Source of the DNA: Aldrovandia affinis
Lineage: Eukaryota; Chordata; Actinopteri; Notacanthiformes; Halosauridae
NCBI GenBank assembly: GCA_029706075.1
Contig: JAINUG010000139.1
Location: 1,967,510 to 2,031,509, forward strand
DNA length: 64,000 nt
Direction of reading: 5' to 3'
Part shown: positions 1-10,949 of the stretch, piece after piece
How positions within the stretch are numbered: the stretch's first letter is position 1
How the letters are laid out: each line of letters starts with the position of its first letter
Notes under the pieces: generated by a model
The model's input: only the letters and a program-made list of their open reading frames with translations
The model's database searches: none
What the model was told of the DNA's origin: nothing
Made by a program: the position numbers and the translations under genes

Positions 1-1796
1 TTACCTCATTGAACCTGTTATAACCTGTGTGTGCCTGCAAACTTCTGTAAAATGCTGCAGGGTTCATACCTCGCCAACAAGCCACTGGTGTGGCATCAAT
101 GTTTCAAAGTCGGCTTGCTGCAAAACACAGGTCCCCTTGTAATCAAGGGAAGCAATAACTGTTTCATTGGGTGGCATTTCCCGTAATTATTGCACCTGAA
201 ATTATAGATTTTTTCAAAAGCGATGGAGCACTTGTAGTTACTGAGGACAGTGAAGACTTTGAGTTAAAATATTTGAGGGCAAAATATTTGGAAAAGGAAA
301 CCTGAGTATAAAGAGCAAAAAGCTAAAAGTTCAGTGTAACAAACCAGCTGGTAAGATTATTCTTAGAAAACGAAATCACTTGTAACTTATTTATAACTAC
401 TCCATAACAATGTGTAAAAATGTTTGTATTTTCTTTATGTAATAGTTTAGTTTCCAGAGACCATAGACAAACGTAAAGTGCAAAAGTATACCAGCCTGTA
501 TTGTAAAATAGAATAAGAAACAAAGAGGTATGATTGATCATAAACAGTAGGTACACTGCTCACAAGCACAATGACCATGTAAGATGGTAATAATTGTATA
601 AAACACAAGTTTCACAGTAATCCCTGAGGTTACTATTTGGTTGGGGTTCTATTAGTTTTTTTGGGTGCACCCGTAGCTATGACTAACCTGAAATACTAAT
701 TATAGCTTGGCAGATTATTAGGTCAGCTAAGAGGGAGTGTTGGCATAAGTATTCTGGGACCAGGGGGTGGGATACACCCCTCTCAGAGGTTTGGTAGAAT
801 GTTGGGGCTGCACAGATCCCTGTGTTGGAGTCGGGTTCATGTGTGGCACACTCTAACTTAGACAGGGCAGAGTCCTTCCAACGGGTGCACGGCAGCATGG
901 ATTCGGGTCAGCCTGGCTGTCTTCTATTGACAGACAGGGATCAGGGGAAGTTGTCATAATGTTGACCCGATGAATGTGTTCTCCACGGTCAGTGAGCTGA
1001 AGAGGTCTGTAGCAGCAGAAGGTTATGTAAGCACGGATTATGCTACAAAATGTTCTGACCCATATCACTGGCATAGAAACTTGAATTTAAGACAAGTTCA
1101 AGCACACCCTCAGACAGAGGGGAGCAAGGATTGTTAAAGTTCACCAGCGAAAACCTAAGCGAAACACTGCAGACCTCCACGAGGGCACACTCAACCTCAG
1201 CCACCACTGGCCACTCTCTATACTGAACCTTAAATACAAACTGCACCCCCACACTCTTGGCCTATCTTCCCAAGAATTCTTGTCTTTTCTAATGACAACG
1301 TCGCCAGTAACAATAAAATCCAGGCAATGGATGTGGCAGCATTCACATGTGCTTGGACATGAGCATGTTGCCTGGGGATATGTGGCCACATATTTCTGGC
1401 CTATCATCCCTTGCACAATTAAATATAGGGTCATGGGATCCAGAGACATTGGCTTTTGGCTTCTGATGAATGTCACCATGTCTTCCTTATCTTCATCGCT
1501 CCGTCTTCAGCTCCCAATATTAGCCTACCTTTTGTTTTGTAGGCACAAACAGTAATATTGTTTATTCCTTCCGTCCTTCCTTTTTCCCCCCTTTGCATGT
1601 CACAGTGAATAGTTAGAGTCATAAATCATTATGTCCCACAGTTCCTTCCCCTACACCTCCTATTAATCATTTCCCCAAATCCATACAGGGCACATCTCAC
1701 CTTAATAATAAGCATTAATTGATCATTACATACAAACATTCGCAAAAAAACTAAAACAAACAAACCCTTCATGCAGTCGCCTTAGACATTTGGATG
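1..1796. other. Unannotated left flank
   Basis: No exon, RNA gene or complete mobile element could be supported here. The open frames between 683 and 1555 are short, overlap on both strands and match nothing I know. The last 250 bases are T- and C-rich and lead into the solo LTR that starts at 1802. Confidence 0.5.
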
Positions 1797-1801
1797 TATA
1801 G

Positions 1802-2466
1802 TGTTATGTTTTGAGACGTTTGTTCTGTTTGTTTTTGTATTTCGTTATTTTTCTCATCATTACGGTTCATTCACGTCTGTTTCCCCGTCTGTCTGTGTTC
1901 CGTGTTTTTCGATAATCCACTCCTCGTCTTTGTTTTTCTGACTTTACAGGTTCTCTGCTTTATTTTCCTATCTCGTTTACTTCCTTCTTTCTTTCTAACA
2001 CTCTGTATATATTAGTTAGATGTATATAGTACTAACCTACTAATCTACTAACATTAGGGATTTATATTAAGTTACTAACATTACTAATGACTAATTATCT
2101 CACACTTCTATCTACTGCTATCATTCTCTCTCTCGTTGTCCTATCCCTGTACGCTTCTCTCCTTTCGCTTTACCTGCACGCAGATTCTTTCCTTTGCTCT
2201 CCTCCCCTTCGAACTGTGCACGTGTGTACCTGCTATTCCAGGTCGTTTTATTTCCGTGTGTTTATGTGTTTCCCAGTCCGTGTCTTTTGTCTCCCCTCGT
2301 TATCGTATTAGTGATCCCTATCGTTCTCACCTGTGTTCTTGCCCTTCTTCCCTCCCAGTCACACCTGATTCCTATTGTGTTTTCCTTAAAAAAACGTTTA
2401 AATCATTAAACGTTCCTTTACTGCCTTATCCTGGTCTGCGTCTGGGTCCCTGTTCGGTACCTCACA
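1802..2466 (+). repeat. Solo LTR of a retrotransposon
   Basis: The 665-base segment begins TGTTATG and ends CTCACA, so it has the TG...CA ends of an LTR. It is flanked by a perfect 5-base direct repeat TATAG at 1797-1801 and 2467-2471, the size expected of a Ty3/gypsy-type integration. No internal gag or pol lies next to it, so it is most simply a solo LTR left by recombination. The T/C-rich body and the right-end region around 2430-2460 resemble the 3' part of fish gypsy LTRs, which suggests plus orientation (inference). The small open frames inside it (2087-2471) are not genes. Confidence 0.78.
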
Positions 2467-2599
2467 TATAGTCTATCTGCATGTGACTTAGTGCTTAGTT
2501 GTGCCTTAGGGCTTTACGGTGCAAGTCTTTTCATACCCCATGTCCTCAATGAGGATGTAAGGACTGCCCCAAACCAGCTCATACAGCTCCCAAACCTTT

Positions 2600-3006
2600 T
2601 TATGGAACACTTAACACCACCGTCTAAATTGACAATCAAACCAATGCCCATATATGGTGTTCCTCAGCAATCGGTGAGGTCGGCAATCGGAAGGAGGAAG
2701 CTGCTGTGTGCCATTGCCCTGGACTGTCTGAGATCCCGCCCCGTGTTTGACCCTCGCCTGCCTGACTTCCCTCCGCCTAGCCCAATCCTGGACTGTCTGA
2801 GAATCCATCTCCGTGTGCCGAACCCTGCTCAGGGATATCGACGATTCTATTGTATTGTGGATTGGACTGTTGCATTACAACTAACCTCTTGCTCTTGCTT
2901 CCAACAAACAGTAAATAAATTGTTGAATTACATTTATTTGGTTGTGGACAGTGACTTTATCATTTTCAGTCAAGTGAACACTCTATCCACCCTCGAGTGT
3001 GTCACA
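2600..3006 (+). repeat. 5' LTR, partial, of the gypsy element
   Basis: The segment matches the 3' LTR in blocks: near 2620-2665 against 7025-7065, and near 2745-3006 against 7425-7559, both ending in the same CTCGAGTGTGTCACA. The left boundary is uncertain because I find no counterpart to the first hundred bases of the 3' LTR. This copy holds about 125 bases (around 2775-2900) that are absent from the 3' LTR, and lacks its GA run. Confidence 0.7.
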
Positions 3007-3069
3007 TATGGTGGAGAACGCAGGCATCATAATCTGACTGAAAACAATAAATCACGCACAACCAAAGCA

Positions 3070-3563
3070 ATGGAATCAACAGATTTAAAGGCTCTGATTA
3101 CGCAACTCGTCACCAGCAGTCAACAACAGCAGGCTCGACATGAAGAAGCCATGCGGGTCCAGATCCAAAGCGTGGAGGAACAGCGAAGGCAGCACGCCCA
3201 GGCAATGGAGGTCCAAATCCAGAACACGGAACTCCTGCAGGGCTGAATTAAGGGAGAGAGTCGAGACACAGGAGGAACACGCTCTCGCCAAAACATGCGC
3301 CGGGCCAGAAGTTCTTGGTGAAACAGACCCCCACCGATGACCTCAAAACCTTCCTCCGAACCTTTGAAAGGACCACCAAAAGAGAAGAGTGGCCAGAAGA
3401 GCACTGGGTGGGTCTGATCGCGCCCTTCCTGTCAGGCATCGCCCAAACGACCTACCAGGACATGACCACCCACCAGAAGGTCAGCTATGAAGAATTGAGG
3501 GGTGAAATACTGAAGCGCTATGGATATACGCCCCCTTATCAACCCAGACTGGAGGTGCTATGA
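3070..3563 (+). pseudogene. gag remnant of the gypsy element
   Basis: A frame beginning with a Met at 3070 gives a glutamine-rich, coiled-coil-like stretch rich in EEQRRQHAQ-type heptads and ends at a stop near 3244. After a frame change, 3315-3563 encodes a capsid-like segment with motifs such as FLRTFERTT, PEEHWVGLIAPFLSG and a KRYGYTP end. In related fish elements this resembles the SCAN-like capsid region. The reading frame is interrupted at least twice, so no intact Gag can be made. A zinc knuckle follows in another frame from about 3553. Confidence 0.75.
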
Positions 3564-4803
3564 GTGTGGTGAATCGGGTCACCTCGCCTGGAACTGCCCC
3601 CGATTGGGAGACGTGCCCATGCCCACCGCGACCAGCGAGGCGAACACTGGACGACCCTGCATGCTGCTGACGGCGTGCTGGGCTGACAAAGAGGACACCT
3701 CCCACACCACCCCAGTCAACGCCAACGGGAAAGACACCACGGCTCTCCTAGACACCGGCAGCATGGTGACCTTGGTGAGGCCGGAGTTTGCCCACTTCCC
3801 CCACCTAGAAGGCACAATAGGGGTCACGTGTATTCACGGGGAGACCCGACAATACCCCACCACCATGCTGGACCTAAGGACAACCAAGGGAAGGTACACC
3901 GGGCCAGCAGGAGTAGTTCCAGACCTACCAGTACCGGTCCTCATTGGTCGCGACCTCCCCCTCTTTCGTCCGCTGTGGTTTAGGCTGGCAACAGGGAGCC
4001 GGCAATCGCCCCGAGGACCCTCCTCGCTGCCACCTCCCCAACAGCGCCGCCCGCCGCCCCTCCTCTGTGGTTTCCAGGAAGTCGATCCACAAGCCTCCAC
4101 CGACCCGCTCTCCGAGGGAGAGTCCAGTGCGGCGGCGGGCGTGGCTGAAGAGGAAGCTGGGTATGTGACGGCGAGGGAAGATGACCTGGGGGACCTGTTC
4201 CCCCTAAACCCTGAAGCAGAGGTGACCCCGAAGACTGGCCCCCTAGCTGGGAGGTTTGGAACGGCACAGCTCGAAGTCGCCAGCCTCACCAGCGCCCTCC
4301 AGCAGGTGTCCGTGGTGGATGGCCAGCTCATCAATGGGGTGCAACAAATCATGTATCCCCATTTCGCAATTAAGAATGCACTGTTATACCAGGTTGTAGC
4401 AGGTGCTGTGCAGGAATTGTTGTTGGTGCCCCGCACACTTATCCCCTCTGTGCTTCAGCTAGCCCACTCCCACCAGCTCGGTGCTCACCTGGGAGTAGAG
4501 AAGACGCTGGACCGAATCAAGGCGAGGTTCTACTGGCCAGGGATCAAGAAGGCGATCGAAGACTTCTGCCGCAGTTGCCCGGAATGCCAGCAGGTGGCGC
4601 CAAGACCCCACCTCCGCAACCCACTAATCCCTTTTCCCATCATTTCTGTGCCCTTTAGCAGGATTGCTATGGACCTGGTTGGGCCGCTACCGAAAAGCGC
4701 TAGGGGACACCAATACATCCTGGTTGTCCTCGCTATGCCACCCGGTACCCAGAGGCCATTCCCTTACAAACCATGGCAACTAAAGGGATCGCAAGGGAGC
4801 TGA
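3520..4803 (+). pseudogene. Zinc knuckle, protease and N-terminal integrase of the gypsy element
   Basis: This is the longest open stretch of the element (427 codons). In order it shows a CCHC zinc knuckle (CYECGESGHLAWNC) near residues 13-26; a retroviral-type aspartic protease with the active-site motif LLDTGS at about 3748-3765; a proline-rich linker; an integrase HHCC zinc-binding domain (HSHQLGAHLG, then CRSCPECQ) at about 4470-4590; and the start of the integrase core, with the first catalytic Asp in AMDLVGPLP near 4669-4695. Past about 4735 the frame no longer matches integrase because of a frameshift, and the true frame continues at 4773. The knuckle and protease running straight into integrase, with no RT between, is the basis for the Gmr1-like call. 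Confidence 0.85.
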
Positions 4804-5500
4804 TGATGATGTTCTCCCGGGTGGGGCTACCGGAAGAAATCCTCACGGATCAAGGCACCCCCTTCATGTCCCGCATCATGAAGGACTTATGTAAGCTAAT
4901 AAACATTCACCCATTACGCACTTCTGTTTACCACCCACAGACTGATGGCCTGGTAGAACATTTTAATCAAACCTTAAAACAGATGCTGAAAAAGGTGATG
5001 GAAGTGGATGGGAGGAACTGGGACCAGCTACTGCCATATTTGATGTTCTCCATCCGGGAGGTGCCGCAGGCCTCCACTGGCTTTTCACCCTTTGAGCTAC
5101 TCTACGGGAGACGGCCCTGGGGACTACTAGACATCGCTCAGGAGGCCTGGGAGCAGCAGCCATCCCCCCATCGAACCCTGGTGGAACATGTAGAAGAGGT
5201 GCAGGGACGCATGGCCACTCTCTGGCTCATAGTCTGAGAACACATGGCGGCCGCCCAGGCTGCCCAAGAGCGGGTGCACAACCGATGCGCTCAGCCCAGA
5301 GAATTCGCCCCAGGGGACCGCGTGCTGGTGTTGGTACCAACCACGGAGTGTAAATTCCTGGCCAAGTGGCACGGGCCCTACGAAGTAATGGAAAAAGTGG
5401 GAGAGGTGAACTACCGCATCCGCCAGCCCGGACGAAGACCACCAGAAAAGGTATACCACATTAACTTATTAAAAAAGTGGGTCGCTAGAGAGGTGTTGCT
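4773..5500 (+). pseudogene. Integrase core and C-terminal domain of the gypsy element
   Basis: The frame from 4773 continues the integrase core: ILTDQGTPF carries the second catalytic Asp, and VYHPQTDGLVE and FNQTLKQ hold the region of the catalytic Glu. QASTGFSPFELLYGR follows. A TGA at 5235-5237 interrupts the frame, which continues in register from 5244 with the C-terminal chromatin/DNA-binding region (PGDRVLVLVP, FLAKWHGPYEV, VYHINLLKKW). About 200 bases of poorly conserved linker lead into reverse transcriptase, as expected if both belong to one polyprotein. The element needs at least one frame correction and one stop suppression here, so it is inactive. Confidence 0.85.
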
Positions 5501-5679
5501 GTGTTCTACTTCCCCACCCCAAGGCCCTGCCAAGACGGAGAAGGTGGGGGTGCCCATGGGCGAACAAATGACAACCCGCCAACGACAAGACATGATGGAA
5601 CTGGTGGTGTGTTCTCAACAGAGACCGGCCACACTGACCTCATTCAACACCACATCGTCACCGAACCTGGGAAGAATAT

Positions 5680-6430
5680 TCCATACAGGATACCAGAGGC
5701 CCGAAGAGAAGCAGTGTGAGAAGAGGTAAAGACCATGTTAAAGAATGGAGTAATAGAAGAATCCCACAGTGAGTGGTGTAGCCCAATTGTGTTGGTCCCC
5801 AAACCTGACGGCTCAATCCGATTTTGTAACAACTTCAGGAAACTTAACGAGATCTCCAAGTTTGATGCCTACCCTATGCCCAGGGTGGATAAACTCATTG
5901 AGCGACTGGGGAGGGCCCGATTCATCTCCACCCTGGACCTGACGAAGGGGTATTGGCAGATGCCCCTAGCCAAGGAAGCCAGGGAGAAGACGGCCTTCGC
6001 CACCCCCGATGGGCTCTTCCAATATAAGATGCTCCCGTTCAGCCTCCACGGAGCCACGCCCACTTTCCAGAGGTTAATGGACCGGGTCCTCCAGCCCCAC
6101 CGGGAGTATGCAGCTGCGTACCTGGATGACATCGTTATCCATGGGGAGTTATGAGGGACCCATCTCCAACAGCTCACCGCCGTGCTGCGAGCCCTACGGG
6201 GGGCGGGGCTCACAGCCAATCCCAAAAACTGTCGCCTCGGCCTCCTGGATGCCGACTACCTGGGGTGCACCATAGGATGAGGGTGCGTCAAGCGCCAGGT
6301 AGGTAAGGTCGAGGCGATCAGAAGATGGCCCCGTCCCCACACCAAGAAACAGGTACGCACCTTTTTAGGGCTAGCCAGCTATTACCGCCGTTTTGTCCCC
6401 CATTTCTCCTCTCTTGCCACGCCCTTGATG
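5680..6430 (+). pseudogene. Reverse transcriptase of the gypsy element
   Basis: The best frame runs 5735-6154 and contains typical Ty3/gypsy RT motifs: GVIEESHSEW, PIVLVPKPDGSIRFC, the catalytic-Asp motif STLDLTKGYWQ, and the YLDD box (AAYLDDIVIH) near 6117-6146. The segment just before it (PYRIPEARRE near 5688) is the usual lead-in. A stop at 6152-6154 follows the YLDD box, and the same frame goes on with a thumb-like region and the connection motif FLGLASYYRRFVPHF near 6364-6408, with a further stop near 6278. Sequence between about 6440 and 6460 is disrupted, so the RT to RNase H joint is damaged. Confidence 0.88.
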
Positions 6431-6458
6431 GATCTGACCCGGAGAAGGCTGTTCCAGG

Positions 6459-6890
6459 GTGTGCTCAGGACCAGTGTTGGTGACCCCTGACTTCTCCAAG
6501 CCCCTAGTAGTCCAGACTGATGCATCAGAAACAGGGGTGGGTGCCATCCTATCACAGCTACAAGGAGGTGAGGAACATCCAATCACATGCATCAGCAGGA
6601 AGTTACTACCCAGAGAACAAAAATATTCCACAATCGAAAAAGAATGTCTGGCGATAAAATGGGCCCTTGAAGAACTGAAGTATTATCTGTTAGGACAGCC
6701 ATTCTCCCTTGTAACAGACCACGCCCCACTCGTATGGATGTCCCGCAACAAGGAAACCAATGCCAGGGTCACCCGCTGGTCCCTCTCCCTTCAACCCTTT
6801 GCCTTCTCCATTGTCCACAGGTCCGGGGCTGCGCATGGGAACGCGGACGCCATGTCCAGGAGAGACGCTCTGGGAGGCTGGACCACCCCA
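6459..6890 (+). pseudogene. RNase H domain of the gypsy element
   Basis: The frame encodes a Ty3/gypsy-type RNase H with its acidic residues in place: VQTDASETGVGAIL (first Asp), EKECLAIKWAL (Glu) and LVTDHAPLVW (Asp), followed by TNARVTRWSLSLQPF and a HGNADAMSRR end that typically closes pol in these elements. The reading frame is open through the domain. A G-rich run at 6909-6918 then serves as a plausible polypurine tract immediately before the 3' LTR. Confidence 0.85.
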
Positions 6891-6918
6891 CCCTCCCGGT
6901 CGGAGCTGAGGGGGGGGG

Positions 6919-7559
<641 letters not shown>

Positions 7560-7582
7560 ATATATATATATATATATATATA

Positions 7583-8280
7583 CAGTAAGGTCCAGCATTA
7601 TTGGCACCATTGATGAAACTTTTCAATGCGTTACAATTATTGGCACACCTAATAATTATTTTACATAAAATCCAATTTTAAAAAATCTGCTTAAACATGC
7701 CACCTTTAATAATGTTTTATGTGATGTATGTGATTGGTCAACAGAAAAATGTCTAAAAATGTATTTCACCTTGTTGCCTTACAGCCTGAAATTTAAATAT
7801 ATTAAATCAGACACTTTCCACCTTTATACATTTTACCCTACAACTTCCAAGTGAAAACAAAATTCTCAAAACAATTAAAAATAAACTAGAATAACTTTCA
7901 TAAGTCTACACCCTGCTAATCATACCAGTTGTAAACTAGCTCAGGGGTAACCAATTACCTTCCAGATCACACGCCAAGCTAATTAGCCTCCACCTGTGTT
8001 GAATTGTGGTGATTCTGATTACTTCAGAATACAATCAGCATGCTGGGTATTGCATTTCAGAGTAAAGCATCCACCATGAGCAACAAGAAGCTTTCAAAAG
8101 AACTCCAGCCAGCAGGTACGTATGTGTTTTTGTATGTTTTTATGTTCTTATGTATGATATACTGTATGTTTTATTGCTGCTGTTGTCTTGGCCAGGTCTC
8201 CCTTGTAAAAGAGATCCCATATCTCAATGGGACTTCCTGGTTAAATAAAGGTTAAATAATCTTTCTTTTTAAAAAGGTCT
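7583..8280. repeat. Patchwork of transposon fragments
   Basis: 7583-7720 resembles the end of a Tc1/mariner-like element and is related to the start of the remnant at 56361. 7761-7920 matches, in inverted orientation, the segment at 62871-63054. 8190-8262 carries a fish LINE/SINE-type 3' tail with the wording CCTGGTTAAATAAAGG. No intact coding region is present. Confidence 0.6.
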
Positions 8281-9230
8281 CCTTGACAAGCCCTTCTGAA
8301 GCTCCCTTCTGACCTTGTCATTGGAGAGAATATTGGGAGCATAACGTTACCTGTCCACAGAGGAAAACCATTCCCCCTCTTAAGTGTGTGGATGACAGTC
8401 ACAGAATGAAAATTACAGTCTTACAGTAGTTCATATTTCCCTAATTTATGCACACTCACTCACCTTATTGTCTCTTTTTTCGTATGCCAGGACATGTGGC
8501 AGATACAGGGTTCCTGAAGTGTGAAGTTGCACATAGCAGAGTAGACTGCCATATTAAAGAACTCAAACCAACCATTGGAAAAAGTCTAAAAAGTCTTTAT
8601 TGTAAGGTGTTACAATTAAATTCAGCATTTTCTTCTCTAGCAGCACTAAATACACAGAAATATTCAAGGGCAGTTAAACAGGTTTCTCCTCCACAGGACA
8701 GCATTGTGTAAACAACTCAACAACCAGTCTCCAGCACATGGGCTTTCTGACATGAGGGTGTTACAAACTGTGAGGGAAATGTTTAAAAAACAACAACAAA
8801 AAAACACTATTTCATCAAACACTCATTTTCGTTATGAATAAAACAGCTCAACAGAAACCGGTCAAATATAAAATAACAAGTTCCAGGCTAAAAAATAAGA
8901 ATAGTGAATTAAAACTTGCACAACTTAAATTAAAACAACCTTTTCTGTCTTACGCATTAGAGAATGCAGATATTTTCATTATATTTGGTCTTTTACTAAA
9001 TCCTACTGTTTCAAAGGATTTCTCAACTGCTTCTTCTGGACTGTGAATGCAAGAAAATAAAATAAAAGTTGAGACTGGAATGATGATAGCCGTCCCTGCC
9101 ATTGATTTTTAAATGGGAACCTGTATTCTTCACAAATTGTCCAGTACATTTTTTTAGTGCTCTGGATATTACAGAATTCTACGTTCGGTTTTCTTGTTTT
9201 CTTTTTAAATAAATTTACTGTATGTAACTC
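8281..9230. other. Unannotated stretch
   Basis: No exon or complete mobile element could be supported. The short open frames at 8448-8711, 8834-9046 and 9003-9251 lack recognisable motifs. The final bases CTCTAAAC (9231-9238) are the left target duplication of the hAT element that follows. Confidence 0.5.
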
Positions 9231-9238
9231 CTCTAAAC

Positions 9239-9772
9239 CATGGGTCCCCAATCACCGGACCCCAGAACATTTGCTACCGGGCCGTGACATGCTACTGGAC
9301 CACAGAACATTTGCTACCGGGCCGCAAAACATATCGCAGGATTGCATAAAATATTACAATCCTGCTAATCGTATTTGGCCCTGTCAGCATCTGTGTGCCA
9401 CTATGTTTGTCCCCTCCTCCCCACTGTAATATTCCTGGTCTCGCCCACAATAATTGGGATTGGATGGGTCTGCTTTCTTAAACTTAAGTAATGCAATGTC
9501 CCTCGTTGGGACCGGATTGTAGCAGGGAAGCAAGCCCAGGGCTCCCACTGATTGGTGAGTTGCAATGCAAGTTAATATGAGTAACTTTCCTGTTTGCTTT
9601 TACAATTGTGTTTAGATCTGTTACTTATGAGTGCTGCCCTATGTATGCATGTTAGTGGCTAACAATGCTCCCGTCATGCCCCGCCATCCCCAACCCCCTG
9701 GCCACCAGGCTGTGAAAATATACTAAAGAGGAAACTGGGCCCCTAAGGGGTAAGGAAGGGTGGGGGCCCCTG
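9239..9772. mobile_element. Non-autonomous hAT-like element
   Basis: The ends are inverted copies of each other, CATGGGTCCCC at the left and GGGGCCCCTG at the right. The element is flanked by near-identical 8-base repeats, CTCTAAAC (9231-9238) and ATCTAAAC (9773-9780), the target size of hAT transposons. It has no transposase. The internal ACCGGGCCG motif occurs twice (near 9277 and 9317). Confidence 0.72.
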
Positions 9773-9872
9773 ATCTAAACCAGTGGTTCTCAAACTTTCT
9801 GAGCCCATGGCCCACTTAATGAGCAAATACACCTTCTGGGATCCACCCCTTTTACAAATGTAGACCAACATA

Positions 9873-10715
9873 CAGAGAAGTGACAAAATAAAGGAAACAC
9901 CAACATGAAGTGTTTTAATACTTGGCATAGATTCTTCAAGTGTCTGGAACTTTTGGAGGGATGCAACACCATTCTTCCACAGGAAATTCCATCATTTGGT
10001 ATTTTGCTTATGGTGGTGGAAAATGCCCTCTCAGGTGCCGCTCCAGAATCTCCCATAATTGCTCATTTGGGTTGACATCTGGTGACGGAGACGGCCATGG
10101 CATATGGTTTACATCGTTTTCATGCTCATCAAACCATTCAGTGATCATTCGTTCCCTGTGTATGGGGGCAATGTCATCCTGGAAGAGACCACTCCCTTCA
10201 GGATAAAAATGCTTCACCATAGGAAGAAGGTGATCACTCAGAATGGTTTTGTATTTATTGCCATTTACCTTGGCCTCTAAGGGGTTGTGTGGACCTAAAC
10301 CATGGCAGGAATATGCACCCTATGCCATAACAGAGCTGCCAGAACCCTTCACCATGGGAAACAAGCACTCAGGCCTGGAGGTTTCTTTTGGCATGCGCCA
10401 CACATGCACTCGACTGCTTGTTGAGAACGGGGTGAAGGATGGCTCATCTGACCATTTTCCACTGTTCAGTAAACCACTGCCTGTGTTCTTTACACTACTC
10501 CCACACATGCATTTTAGGTGTAATAAGGGGTTCATGCATTGCAAACCCACCATAGTATCTCTTTCTGTTAAGTTCTTGATGGACTGTTCTTGCTGAAACT
10601 GCCTGCTCATGCCCCAGATTTATATTTGCAGTCAACTGATTTAAAGTTGCTTATCTGATTTGCCTTGCATCTAGAACCAATGCTCAAGCGTTTCCTTTAT
10701 TTTGGCAGTTACCTC
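9873..10715 (-). mobile_element. Internally deleted Tc1-like transposon
   Basis: Imperfect terminal inverted repeats share ATAAAGGAAAC (left near 9888-9898, right in inverse near 10688-10698), with TA dinucleotides at both borders, the standard Tc1/mariner target. At about 843 bases it is roughly half the size of a full Tc1. It lies inside the hAT-like element, so it inserted later. Confidence 0.82.
10008..10610 (-). pseudogene. Tc1-like transposase fragment
   Basis: One reading frame on the minus strand covers the C-terminal two thirds of a Tc1 transposase. It includes KWSDEPSFTPFSTSSRVHVW, then FQDDIAPIHR, then MPWPSPSPDVNPNEQLWEIL, which correspond to the DDE-type catalytic core with its second Asp and the conserved SPDLNPIE-like block. 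A single TAG at 10317-10319, where the family has Trp, interrupts the frame, and the next codons continue in register. The N-terminal DNA-binding region is missing. It therefore cannot encode an active enzyme, but it is only lightly decayed. Confidence 0.85.
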
Positions 10716-10949
10716 TAAATGCAACGATGGAATTAAATATTTGAACATATGTTAAAACACCTCTAATGTACACTGAACTACTGAAGTGCATGTTACAAGT
10801 GGCATGTAATTTTGACTGGTGTGAAAGTCAATGGAAAGTGTAATATACAGCAAGTTATTTTTTTCATATGTATCTCACAACCCACCTCAACCCCTCCGAT
10901 GACCCACGGGTGGGTCCTGGCCCACAGTTTGAGAAACACTGCTCTAAGT

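Larger units (their letters stand above)
9781..10941. mobile_element. Second hAT-like element, carrying a Tc1-like insertion
   Basis: The ends CAGTGGTTCTCAAACT (left) and AGTTTGAGAAACACTG (right) form an imperfect terminal inverted repeat of hAT type. Its left flank is the ATCTAAAC that closes the preceding element, and its right flank is CTCTAAGT, a diverged copy. Without the nested Tc1-like insertion the element would be about 318 bases, a MITE. No hAT transposase is seen. Confidence 0.75.

Noticed and set aside
3834-4436. 200-codon minus-strand frame
   Set aside because: It is antisense to the protease and linker of the gypsy element, where GC-rich codons keep the opposite strand open.
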